The position numbers and the translations under genes were made by a program. Under the pieces are notes generated by a model. That model was not told the origin of the DNA. It searched no databases and saw nothing but the letters and a program-made list of their open reading frames with translations. A DNA stretch of 64,000 nt from Tetragonia tetragonoides (Eukaryota; Streptophyta; Magnoliopsida; Caryophyllales; Aizoaceae), in assembly GCA_038025085.1 (NCBI GenBank), contig CM076145.1, positions 20,159,557 to 20,223,556 on the forward strand, read 5' to 3'. Below, piece after piece: positions 20,690 through 31,284 of this stretch; position 1 is the first letter of the stretch, and every line of letters begins with the position of its first letter.

Positions 20690-23211
20690 TACTACAAAAT
20701 AAGGCATTGCTCCCGTTGACGATCGAATAGTAGTTCTATATCCCAATAAGGCAAATTGTAGCTTGTCGGGCCAGTCTTCATAGTTTTCCGTCATCTTTGC
20801 TATCATTTGCTTTACATTATTGTTTGCGGATTCTACGGCCCCATTCGTTTGTGGGCTATAAGGTCAAGACTGTCGATGTTGAATCTTGAACTTTGTGAAA
20901 AGCTCGATGACATCCTTTTTGAATTGGGTCCCGTGATCACTTATGATTTCATGGGGTACTCCATATCTAGTAATGATATTGTCATGTTTGAACTTTGCCA
21001 CGTGTTTTGACGCTATTCTGGCGTATGAGCGGGCTTCAACCCATTTGGTGAAGTATTCTATTGCGACTAGTATGTATTCATGGCCTCCTTTTCCTGTAGG
21101 GGAGATTTTTCCAATGATATCAATGCCCCATGCAGAGAATGGCCATGGTGAAGTAAAGGTATGTAGAGGAGTCGAAGGTCTATCTTGTAAATTTGCGTGG
21201 AATTGGCAGCGTGTGCACTTTCTCACGTATTCGATGCAGTCTTTTTCCATAATGGTCCAGTAGTATCATTGCCTTAAGATTTTCTTGACCAAAATCATTC
21301 CATTAGTATGAGAACCACAAACACCATTATGTATGTCAGTCATGACCTTGCTTGCCTCGCGTTCCTTTAGACATAGAAGATTTTGCCCTTGCGGTGTCTT
21401 TTTATAAAGTTTGCGTTGCACATATATGTATTGTGCGGCTAGTCTTCTTAAGGCTCTTTGTGCCCTAGGTTTTGATTGTGGAGGGTAATTGCCTTCGGCT
21501 AATATATTGAGAATATCAGTGAACCATTCCTCTTTTTCCTCCTCATTGACGCTTACTTCAAGTGCATTGCAAAAGGCGGGCTCTGTGCGCCTTTGAATGT
21601 AAATTGGCATAGTGATTACATCATCCAGAATATTTATCATGGATCCCATTTTTTCTAAGGCGTTTGCGAACTGGTTGTCATCTCTAGGAAGGTATGTGAA
21701 ACGGACATGGGTGAAATATTTGGCTATCTTTTCAAGATATTCCTGGTAAGGTGACAGGGATTCGCTTTTCACTCTCCATTTTTTGGAGACTTGATTTATG
21801 ATGAGAGTTGAGTCTCCATATAACTTTAGGTCCTTGATTTTCAGTTCTATTGCCGCTTCTAAACCAATGATGCATGCTTCGTATTCGGCGCCGTTGTTAG
21901 TTACCTGATGGTCTAATTTGACGACTGTGGGAGTATGTACGCCTTCGGGCCTGACTAATAGTACTCCTACACCAAAACCCTTTTGGTTTGAGGCTCCGTC
22001 AAAGTATAGCGCCCATGGCGGTTTCTATGACTGTTAGGTATAGCGTAAGGGGTTTTTCCGGAATTGGTGGAACCAATACTACTAGGTTAGCTAAATACTC
22101 TTTAATTTTATCAAACACTTGTTGGCACTGATCATCCCATGTAGATATGGTGTCTTTTTTGAGCTTTTTGAATATGGGCTCACATATAATAGTCAATTTG
22201 GATATGAATCGACTTATATATTGGAGTCTCCCTAAAAAGCCCCTTATCTCCTTCTCATTTTTAGGAGAGGGCATATCTCTTATACCTTTGATCTTGGTAG
22301 GATCAATTTCAATGCCTCTTGTGCTTATGACAAATCCTAAGAGTTTGCCAGAAGTTACTCCAAATGCACACTTTTGGGGATTTAGCCTCATGTTATAGTT
22401 CCGAAGTCTGTCGAAGAATTTTCTTAGAGAGGGTACATACCCTTCTCTCTCTTTGGATTTGATGATCATATAGTCTACGTATTCCTTGGCCTCTTTGTGC
22501 ATCATGTCATGTAGAAGGGAAGTTGCGATTCTTTGGTATATTGCTCCAGCATTTTTCAACCCGAAAGGAATGACAATGTAGTAGTATGTACTCCATTGGG
22601 TTATAAAGGTGGTTTTCTCCATGTCTTCTTCTGCCATTTGTATATAGTTATACACTGCATAGACATCCATGAATGATAACAGGGCATGCCCTGCGGTAAT
22701 ATCCACAAGTACGTCTATATGTGGCAAGGGAAAGTTGTCTTTTGGACTCGCCTTGTTTAGATATCTGAAATCGACTCACATTCTTACTTTACCAGCATTT
22801 TTTGGAATGAGTACTATATTAGCAACCCATTCTGGATATTGAGCGACCTTAATGAAACCCTATGCGAGCTATTTTTGAACTTCTTCTTTGATTTTCAGTG
22901 TCCATTCATGTTTCATCCTCTGAAGTTTCCGCTTTACCGGTTTTGAGTCGGGATTGAGCGGTATTTTATGTTGCGCTATCTCACGACTTATTCCTGGCAT
23001 ATCTTTGTAAGACCAAGCGAAAACATCTATGTATTCTTTTAAGAGATTTATAAAGCTTTCTCGCTGTTTGGGAGTTAGCGATAAACCAATGCGTACTGGT
23101 CGCGGCTCTTGATCGCTTGCAAGGTTAATTAATTTTATTTCTTCCACAAGTAAAGTCTTTTGTTCAAGCTCGAATAGTGCTTTAGTTACTTTTTTGGGTA
23201 TTTCTTGTCCC
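20690..23211 (-). pseudogene. TatB pol: RT, archaeal-type RNase H, integrase (decayed)
   Basis: Minus-strand Tat-lineage pol. In order: pre-RT segment (RIGLSLTPKQRESFINLLKE near 23090), RT (LPHIDVLVDITAG and PFGLKNAGAIYQR), archaeal-type RNase H (YFDGASNQKGFGVG near 21990, NNGAEYEAC, YGDSTLI), HHCC finger (about 21350-21190) and integrase core (GIDIIGK, ISDHGTQFKKD). The normal gypsy RNase H between RT and the second RNase H is missing. Stops occur near 22861, 22852, 22780 and 21263. Catalytic decay: the YVDD box reads YVDY, and the last RNase H Asp is Asn (FANAL). The pol C-terminus ends near YGMESV, joined to the antisense DUF7745-like tail. The upstream continuation lies at 35930, across TatC. 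Confidence 0.9.
23207..23211. repeat. Target-site duplication of TatC, left copy
   Basis: GTCCC, against GACCC at 35930-35934: one mismatch. The TatB reading frame is continuous if the insert plus one copy is removed, which supports GACCC as the original. Confidence 0.75.
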
Positions 23212-24490
23212 TGTAAAGACCCGGGATTTCTACGGCCACGGAGTGTGTCCTTATAGAAAATTTTTAAGGTGGGGGTTTAGATAAGTTCAAGGGACCATCG
23301 AGTTAGAAAAGATTTTGTAAAGACTTGAATTGAATAAAAACCATGAAAGACGTCACAAATCTGCTATCGGCGTTTTATCGAAGGGAGAAACCGAAGGGAC
23401 AATCCGAAGGGACAACCTAATAGCACGATGAGTGAACTGATCATGTTTTGAGGAAGATTCCCGCTCATATAAAACATATGAGTACACCCAAGAATAAAGG
23501 GTTCGGGGGCGAAGGTACGAGGTGGGAAGGTGTTAGGCACCCAACTCTCCCGTATTATGATGGCCTCTACTAACTCAAGTTTGCTTAATAATTTAAAGAT
23601 ATGATTCCCACACAAACAGGATTAACAACCTAGACTTAGACTATTAATTGGTTCATCACAAGCATCATAACATTTATTTTAACCCTTGTTTAGACATGCA
23701 TTTAATTTGCAAGTTGAGCATTATAACGACTAGACATGCTTGGAAGGACAATATTTAAGAAGCAATAAAATATGTTATTCTAGCACTATATCTACATTAT
23801 GACTACTAGTAGATAAACAATTAGGCAAGCAGTTTAAATTGAGCCATCAGGATTTAGTACTTGAACTGTAGGCTATATTTGACAAGAATAGTAAAAGACA
23901 AGATCTCAAGTTTGGAAGAAAGAGGGGGAAGCTCAGAGTCAATACTACTGAGAATAGAGGTTGTCAACTGTAGACTGTGTGATTATAGAAGGCTCGTATT
24001 TATAGGCGTGGGAAGTAGGGTTGGACGGCTGAAAAGAGCCGAATTTTTGAATTGGGCTTGAAAAAAATAGTCGGGCTTGAAGCTGAGTCAGCGCCGCCAG
24101 CGGTCCTCGGTTTTAATCTAGGGCCGCTGACGGCTGTCAGCTGCCAGCTGGATGTCGTCATAATGACGACATCCAATCTATTTTAATTTTCCAGAGGAAT
24201 TTTAGTGTTTCGAAAAATATGAAAAGACTGTTTTACCCCTTTGCGGTAAAAGACGGTTCTACCCCTGATTCGCAACTTGGCAATCGGGAGTCGGAAAGAG
24301 TCATGAGAGGTGTCGTTGGACAGCTCTTGAACTGGGCTTTTGAATGAGACCGGAATAAAGGAGTGTTAGAGAAAAAATCTGAGACTATATCTTACCTATT
24401 AAAGCAAAAATAGCGTTCAAGTTTATAAATTACTCCTTTCATCATCGGGCTTTTGCGGAGAAATCTGAAGGCGATTTTTTGGTGTCTGCA
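23212..24490 (-). repeat. TatC 3' LTR
   Basis: Plus-strand edges TGTAAAGACCCGGG and GGTGTCTGCA. Minus-strand TATA at 23997-24004 and GC-rich block at 24085-24150. It carries GGAAGGTGTTAGGCACCCAA near 23530, a box shared with the other Tat LTRs here. Confidence 0.9.
24085..24150. repeat. GC-rich block, TatC 3' LTR promoter
   Basis: GCGCCGCCAGCGG, GGGCCGCTGACGGC and CAGCTGCCAGCTGG words, about 80 bases upstream of the minus-strand TATA. The copy in the 5' LTR is at 35535-35600 with its TATA at 35445-35452. Confidence 0.65.
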
Positions 24491-24493
24491 GAA

Positions 24494-24504
24494 GCCCCCA
24501 CTTT
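24494..24504 (-). promoter_or_regulatory. TatC polypurine tract
   Basis: AAAGTGGGGGC on the minus strand, three bases before the 3' LTR. Confidence 0.8.
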
Positions 24505-24689
24505 GATCGAGTTTGAGTAAAAGCAAAGATCAAAGTATTCCGAAGGCGACATGCAGGATGCTGATGTGCACATGGTGTGTGAGGGTGTACAGTATGTATG
24601 CATATGAAGACAAACCTGAGTTGGGACATGCTAGCGTGCTAAGATTTCTTCTCTGTGAACACAAGAGAAAATAGAGGTTAAGGTCAGCA

Positions 24690-25480
24690 TGATAGAACAC
24701 CGCTCGTAGATGGTCTAAACGTCTGTTGGGGACCTGTATTCAGAGTGAATGAGAAAGTTAGTAATACTTTGAGATTGATCAACATAGAGTGCTTCGACAA
24801 ACATTGACTAAACACCGCTCGGCGGGTGTCGAGATTCCATCCCTATACTAGAAACGAAAAAGTCAACGAGATAGCGTGATTAAAAATAACGGCTGTAAAA
24901 TGGGAAGTAACACTGGTGAGAGTGAATAGTATAATTGCTTTATTCTGAGCAAACAGTGACTAAGCACCACTCGGCGGATGCCGAGATTCCGTCCCTGCAC
25001 AAGGAACGAAAAGGTCGACGAGACAGCGCAATCAAAATCACGGCTGTAAAATGGTTAAAACATATGAACAGTTTAAATGCAATAGCTTAAGCAATCATTG
25101 ACTGAAACATATAAAAAATAATGGACAGTAGAACTGCAACAGTTTAAGCGATCATTGACTGACACATAATAAGTAACCTCGCAGAAGGACAGTTTAACCG
25201 TAATAGCTTAAGCAATCATTGAGTGTCCCCGAATTTGTGACCTCGCAGAAGGACAGTTTAACCGCAATAGCTTAAGCGATCATTGACTGACCCCAAAATT
25301 TATGACATTGGGACATTTGTGACTTTGGGACATTTGAGATATTGGGACATTGAGACATGGGGACATGGGGACATTTCTGACTTTAGGACTTTGGGATATT
25401 GGGACTTTGAGACATTGGGACATTGGGACATTTGTGACTTTGAAACTTTGGGATATTGGGACTTTGCGACTTTTTTTTTT
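24690..25480. repeat. Three kinds of tandem repeat in the TatC 3' region
   Basis: First, units with ACACCGCTCGGCGGGTGTCG and CGAGA(T/C)AGCG boxes near 24695, 24810 and 24965 (spacing about 115-155). Second, a 50-70-bp unit with CAGTTTAA...GC(A/G)ATCATTGACTG at 25069, 25140, 25190 and 25253. Third, at 25290-25480, a short GACATTGGGACTTTG-type repeat. All lie between the PMD gene and the PPT. Confidence 0.75.
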
Positions 25481-25770
25481 TGGATATTGGGGAAGCCGAC
25501 AAATTTACCGGGCTTAAAATAACTTTGACACTCCGGGCGGTAAAAGTTATCGCAGCATGCATCCGGGCTCAAATATTTGGGACCTGCAAAAATAATTGGG
25601 TTAGTTTTACCTGAAAATAGTTGGTACCGTAAAATGGGCCAACTGTCGAATTTGAATTTGTGGGCCAAAGAGACTTGCTCCCGCGCGCTTGGTACTGATA
25701 TTTACCGCAAATGAACTGGAGTAACAGCTTCTGGGCTGAAAAAATTAGTGGGACAGTAGGTAGGGCCCGC
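25481..25770. other. Spacer before the TatC PMD promoter
   Basis: No ORF or repeat that I can support. It links the tandem arrays to the GC-rich block. Confidence 0.4.
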
Positions 25771-25845
25771 ACGTGCAGGCCCTGCAGCGCCGCTAGCGGC
25801 GCTGGGCCCTGGGTGAGGGCCGCTAGCGGCTCTCGTCTTGAGCCA
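25770..25845. repeat. GC-rich palindromic block, TatC PMD promoter
   Basis: Holds CGCCGCTAGCGGCG, a perfect 14-bp palindrome, and a second GCCGCTAGCGGC about 30 bases on. About 280 bases before the PMD ATG at 26123, on the same strand. Confidence 0.7.
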
Positions 25846-26122
25846 AATAAGTTAGCTTCATCGCGATTTTTCTTTCTTGCGTTTCACTTCTTCTTCTTCC
25901 CTAGCCGAGAGCCATTGTCGAGCAACACCATTGTCGAGTGCTCCAATTTGCTTGAGGTAAGTCAATTCTTGACCAAACTCTTCGATTTTTGTCTTGAACT
26001 TGCTTATTTTTCTGCCTAGTTGCTGAGTTTTGGGTTGCATTTGTTGAATGAGTGCTTGTTTCTTGCGAATCTGAAACTTTTAATTTTCCACTTGTAGAGA
26101 GAGAAAGCTTCAATGTTCTTCC

Positions 26123-26350
26123 ATGGCTCCTGCAGACAAAGGAAAACGTCCCATAGGCGAAGAAGAGGAGAACCGGGACCTTTTTCGTATTGGGTTTCCT
26201 TCTACTAGTACGCCTTCGGCTCGTCATGCAGACGGAGCGCATTTATATCAGGACTCGTTCATGCGGCGGCTGGGGTTTGGGACCGTAGTACCTTGCTACT
26301 GGACAGGCAGGTCATCTGTCTAACCTTGAGTTCGTATGTTTTCTGACTCT

Positions 26351-26386
<36 letters not shown>

Positions 26387-29100
26387 CTTATCATATATAT
26401 TTTTTGAACTGAAAATTTGAACTGTTAGTGCTTCGGCACACGAACAAATGGGGACTTGTACTGGATTGGTGGTCAGCTATATATAATTTGTGTGGAATTA
26501 TTTTGGCTGTATTTGTAGCATATGGGGTGTTGAGAAAATTTTGTTTGTTTGGCTAGGGTATTGGTGTTTTGTTGCAGGCTCATGGGTCTACTTCCCATTG
26601 GGCTATGATGTTGGAGACATTTTCGGTGGGAGCTAGGGATATGGTATCGGGCACTTCTTGATTGTTATCCCGGCTTGTCACTCTGGGGATACTAGGATTA
26701 TTGCCAGGGGGTTGTTGGAGAGGTTTTGGGATACTACGAACACTTTCCATACGCCTGTAGGACAGATGTTCCCCAGCCCTTATCAGTTTGCTGTGCTGAC
26801 GGGCTTATCCTTTAGAGGGCGTCGTATTCGGTACAACGTGGATTACCATCGACAGAGTGATAGGTTACTTAAGCTTTACGGGCTGTGTCTGCCCATTTCA
26901 GAGATGACCGGGTTTTCTTGCCGCGGTTATGGGTTTGCTATGCTGACGGGCTTATCCTTTAGAGAGATGTTCCCCACCCCTTATCAGTTTGCTGTGCTGA
27001 CGGGCTTATCCTTTAGAGGGCGTCGTATTGGGTACGACGTGGATTACCATCGACAGAGTGATAGGTTACTGGAGCTTTACGGGCCTGTGTCTGCCCATTT
27101 CAGAGATGACCGGGTTTCCTTGCCGCGGTTATGGGCGGCTTTGGCGGAGTAGGGGCTTACCGAGGAGCAGAAAGCCCGCATTTTCCTAACTTGCTTATTG
27201 GGGTCGATTATTTTTGCTCAGAAGAAGAGCGTATGTCAGGTTGGCCTCTTGACATGTTTGGAGGACTTGACCAAGGTCCATGAGTACAACTTTGGTGTTC
27301 CTGCCTATGCTACCTTGGTGAGATGGTGTCGTCGAGCTTGCAGGCCTAAGCCGACGAGTGAGAAGGTGTCTATCTCGGGCCCATGGAAGATACTGGAGGT
27401 AGGCCCATATATTTCCCTTTTTCCTTTGCATATGCACGCTTTTGAATTTGGAGCTTATCCTTTTTTTTCGCTTGTATGGCAGCTGTGGTTCTTCGAGTAT
27501 TTTCCCGCTTTTGGTCCTCACCATCCTGGTTTGAGGATGTTTCCACTAGGTTCACGATGGATTGGTAGAGATAACCACCCATTTACCTCTTTGGAGAATT
27601 TTCGAGCTACCTTTGAGAGTCATGCCGCATCTGTGGTATGTGGTTGACTTGTGCATTTTTTTTTTCTGGTCCATTTGGTGTGAATGAACTTTTGATTTGG
27701 TGATCTGCAGGTGTTGTGGTCTGCTTTCGACGGTATTCCTGGGGTTCCGCCGCACATTACCATGGAGTCCTTTAGGGTATCCTCTTTGTGGGTGGTCTTT
27801 GAGGGGCCATATGGCTTTGTGTGGTATTTGGGGGATCACTTGACTCGATTGGTCTATCCGGCCTTAGGTAGCCATTTGAGTCCGGAGGACCCTCCAATGA
27901 CCATGTTCTACCTGCGCAGCTTGAGCGTGCAGGACTTGGGGGTCGTGGCTCGTGGTATGGCGGCCACGGATATTCTGGAGCCGTAGATTGCTGGCTTGGA
28001 CCGCACGACTGTGTACCTGGCCTATTCCTTGGATCGTCTGATGTCGGACCTCACTTCCGAGGTAAGAAGTTTATCTGAGTCTTTTCAGTTATATGCGTGA
28101 TATACTGACTTTTTGTGTCTTGCAGGCGGATCGTTTGGCCCCTCAGGGTCCCAGGAGGTCCCATTCTAGAGTTCCTCGGGGTCAGCTCCCAAGTGTGACC
28201 TTGCCGACTAATGAGGTAAGGTATATTGGTGAGAGTGGGGGACGTATAGTAGAGGAGTTCCCTCTACATACTGCTAATGGAGAGACTGTGGAGGGCTTGC
28301 CCTTGCCAGATGGTTGTACGAGGGTAAGTTTCTTTTTATTCCTTCTTGTGTTTTGTGTTTGCTTTTAAATGATGACCCTATCTTTTGTTTCTTTTTGTAG
28401 CTGAACCGGGAGCAGACATCTCAAGTCTTCAAACTTATTCACATGTTGAAGAAAAGCTATGGCCGGGTGATCGGTAAAGCGAAGAGTTCTCGATCCAAGA
28501 CCGCTGATGTAAGTAGATCTTCATCCTTTGTTTAGCTAAGTGAAGTGCTTAACTTAACATCTCGATCTTGATTGTTCGCAGATGTCGCAGTCTTCATCTT
28601 CGGTAGGACCTCGACATTCTTCTGCTGCGAGGGCTTCTTCGGCGAGCATGCCGTCTATTGCTCGTTCACCTCCTGTAGCTGTGACCAGGCCTCCTGTTGA
28701 TGAGGCGCCTTGACCTTCTGTGCCGCACATTCCTGTGCCTGAGATGTTTTCTCCAGCGGGCTTTCAGCCTTCTTTCGATAGTAGGCCTACTATTACCCCT
28801 ATAGCTGGAGGTTGGGCCAACGCCCCTGGATGGGATGTGCCTCATGCTCGGCCTTCGTATCAGGATGTGGCTATGGACTTTGCCAGTCAGGCCACAGAGA
28901 GCTTCTTTGCAGCGGGGTTTCCGGCAGGTTCCTCCATGCATGCACCTGCATATGATAGGCGGGATGTGAGGCCTAACAACAGCAGGTCCATTTATAGCTC
29001 TTTTGTTACTCAAGGCTCCTTCCATTATTCGACTAGGAAATATGGCTAGGGACCGTCCGTTGATGATGAGGCTGATAGCAATGGCGAGGATGACTCCGGT
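26123..29100 (+). pseudogene. Plant mobile domain (PMD) gene, antisense in TatC
   Basis: PMD-family gene; protein role in the element unknown. ATG 26123 (MAPADKGKRPIGEEEENRDL). Exons by GT-AG: 26123 to about 26330, 26578-27398, 27483-27635, 27711-28061, 28126-28323, 28401-28508, 28582 to about 29100. The PMD core is in exon 2 (LLERFWDTTNTFHTP at 26712, then YQFAVLTGLSFRGRR); exon 3 carries LWFFEYFPAF, exon 4 HLTRLVYPALG, exon 5 YIGESGGRI, exon 6 LNREQTSQVFKLIH. Exon 2 holds a 201-bp internal duplication. Breaks: a one-base shift in exon 1, stops in exon 2 and at 27984, and one in exon 7. All splice sites listed are intact GT/AG. Intron 1 holds a T run of about 40 bases. Confidence 0.85.
26766..27166 (+). 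repeat. 201-bp tandem duplication in PMD exon 2
   Basis: ATGTTCCCCA(G/C)CCCTTATC starts at 26766 and 26967. Each copy runs through the GTCGTATT, GTGGATTACCATCGACAGAG and TTGCCGCGGTTATGGG boxes. 201 is divisible by three, so the frame is kept, although the first copy has lost one base near 26882. Confidence 0.9.
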
Positions 29101-29104
29101 TGAG

Positions 29105-29460
29105 CGGTGTAGGACTGCCTTGTAAATATTGGCGTTGAACCTTTGAACTCCTATTTTTATGATATGTGTATGCTATGATGACTCGATTATGCCCGTCTGA
29201 TCTCTAAGTATGCAATGTGTTATGCAGTAGGGAGTAGGCCACAATTTAGGGAATAAAATAAGGAAAAAGGTAAAAATTGCAAGAAAGAGCAAAAATTACA
29301 CATATTATACCCCTAAAAAAAATAATAAAATAGAAAATAGAAAAGATAAAACTAAGAGAGTCTCGGGCTTTGTAATTCTGTTTTACATAAATTGGGCTTA
29401 AATCGAGCTGAATAGACCAAGTGAGCGGGTTAGAACAACAGGAGAAATATATCTGGGCCA
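29105..29460. other. Spacer between antisense PMD and DUF7745-like genes of TatC
   Basis: AT-rich and non-coding. It probably holds the PMD 3' untranslated region (TTGTAAATATT near 29120). Confidence 0.45.
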
Positions 29461-29530
29461 GGGTCTGGGCCGCTAGCGGCGCTGGTCACAGCCGCTAGCG
29501 GCGCTGGCCAGAGCCGCTGACGACTCTGGT
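29460..29530. repeat. GC-rich palindromic block, TatC DUF7745-like promoter
   Basis: GGGCCGCTAGCGGCGCTGG and CAGCCGCTAGCGGCGCTGG in tandem. The TATA box follows about 55 bases on. Confidence 0.75.
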
Positions 29531-29580
29531 TTGGGCTTCTTTGCGGATTTCTGACTTCTTTCGACCCAATTTTTTTTGCC

Positions 29581-29588
29581 TATAAATA
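29581..29588 (+). promoter_or_regulatory. TATA box, TatC DUF7745-like gene
   Basis: TATAAATA (then GG), 72 bases before the ATG at 29660. With the block at 29460-29530 this is the clearest antisense promoter in the window. Confidence 0.65.
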
Positions 29589-29659
29589 GGACTTACGGGA
29601 TGCTTGATGTTGTATCACTTTTCAGACTTTAGCTCTCTCAAATTTCCGAAGCTTCTACC

Positions 29660-31003
29660 ATGGTGAAATCCTTTGGAAACCTGTTCGATGCCTGGTGCAA
29701 AAATCTGACCATAGAAGATAAGCTTGAACTGGCTCCGTTCCATGTCTCAACCTTGTTAGCTTTAAGACCAACCAAAATATTGTAGCCCCTTCTTCGATCT
29801 GCTTTGAATTATTGGGACCCCGATTTGCACGTTTTCCGTTTCGGTAATAATTTGCTGCAATCACTAATATGTCTAATGTTCTTCCCGCTGTTGTGCCTTA
29901 TTTGAGGGATGACTTTAGTGATCAGTACAGAAAATCCTTAGGCTTGTCATCTGCAGAAGCCAAAAGCATGATTCTTGGTGTCGATGTGGACTTAGTTCAA
30001 CTTTGTAAAAAGTTTGCTATTTCTTCTGAAAAGGATGCAATATTTAAGCGTTGCCTCCGACAGGCTTTTGTACTTTGCCTGTTAAACCGCCAATTGTTTG
30101 CTAATGCAGAGTCTTCCAACTTGGGTAGAGCCTCGTTGTTGCGCTTGGTAAATCAAATGGCTGAAAGGCACTCTCCTTTGCATCTGGTTGTAGGGGAAAC
30201 TATTATAGGGCTTGACAGGTTGAAAATCTCGTCTCATGAAACTTTTCTAAGCAGCCCCCTGCTGCTTCAAATCTTGTTATGTGAGCATCTAAGGTTGATA
30301 GAGTCTCCAGAGAAAATGATAGCTCGTAACCCTCGAGCCTGTCAAAGAAAACTTACACCGGTCCTTGCTTCTTGGTTAGGAAAAGGTTATATGATGAAAA
30401 GTCCGTTGCTGAATGGGATGCCTTTTTCCATGCAGGACCTGTTATCCGTTGGCATGTGACCTGGTGGAACTTGACTTCTTTAGTGGATTGCGACAATTTT
30501 GTCCCTTAAACTACCATACTGGATCTGTACAAGAGTACTTTCTTCTTCCGTTCTATGGTCATGAGGCAATATGGATTGAAGAAGGTTATCACTCGTCAGG
30601 AGACTACGAGACCGCATATCTTGGCTCTGACTACCGAATTTGCTCTGGATTGGGGAAAATACTGGCGTAGCCGGGACCGCTGGACCGTACCTCGGGTAAT
30701 TTCCCCGACTCAAGTTTCTGAGACCTACTTGAACTGGCTTTCCTGCAGTGATGAAGAAACGAGACGAGCCCTTCGTCATGAGGAGTGGGACCAACTAAAG
30801 CCTAATTATGTCTCCAGAACAGGAAGTAAGAAAAGAAAGGAAGGGCCTTATGAGGAAGGCTACCATGTACTGAAAAGAAGCAAGCCCCCAGCTCAAGGAA
30901 GCGATCATAGGTCGTCCTCAAGCCAGGGTCCTTCAAAGAAGAACTCTTCAACGAAGCCTTCTAAAGGGAATGAGCAAAGTAGTTTTCTTAGAAAGCAAGT
31001 CTA
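29660..31003 (+). pseudogene. DUF7745-like gene, antisense in TatC
   Basis: ATG 29660, MVKSFGNLFDAWCKNLTIED. A TAG at 29783 and a short deletion with frame change near 29845 break the N-terminal part. The main frame is open from about 29869 to 30459, including LGVDVDLVQLCKKF and HLVVGETIIGLDRLK. Another shift near 30460 precedes VMRQYGLKKVITRQ and a basic, Ser-rich tail (GSKKRKEGPYEEG) ending at 31001-31003. The family occurs in many plant repeats and has no known function. Alignable to the TatB copy from start to end. Lies tail to tail with TatC pol, whose end is near 31290. Confidence 0.7.
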
Positions 31004-31284
31004 GTTTTAAAAAAAAGTAATAAGAATTTGTTTAGCTTAAACCCTCGTAGTTGCACTTTTTTTTTTGGAACTTTAGGAAGTTTAAATTTTGCAATGTAAG
31101 CCTATTCGTTCAGTTTGAATAAAGATTATTTCTTTTTGAATGAGTTGAATGGAATTTTGGATTAATTTTGGCCGGGCTCCTTTAAAAGGGTTACCTACGT
31201 ATTCAGTGTGGAATCAGGCCAGCGTAGTTCGTCCAATTTGTGTACGTCTTTTTTTTTTCTTTTTCTTTTTTTCTTTTTTATTTT

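Noticed and set aside
26345..26393. Long poly-T run as a retrotransposon poly-A tail (minus strand)
   Set aside because: It lies inside PMD intron 1 with no target duplication or element edge beside it; more likely a homopolymer expansion.
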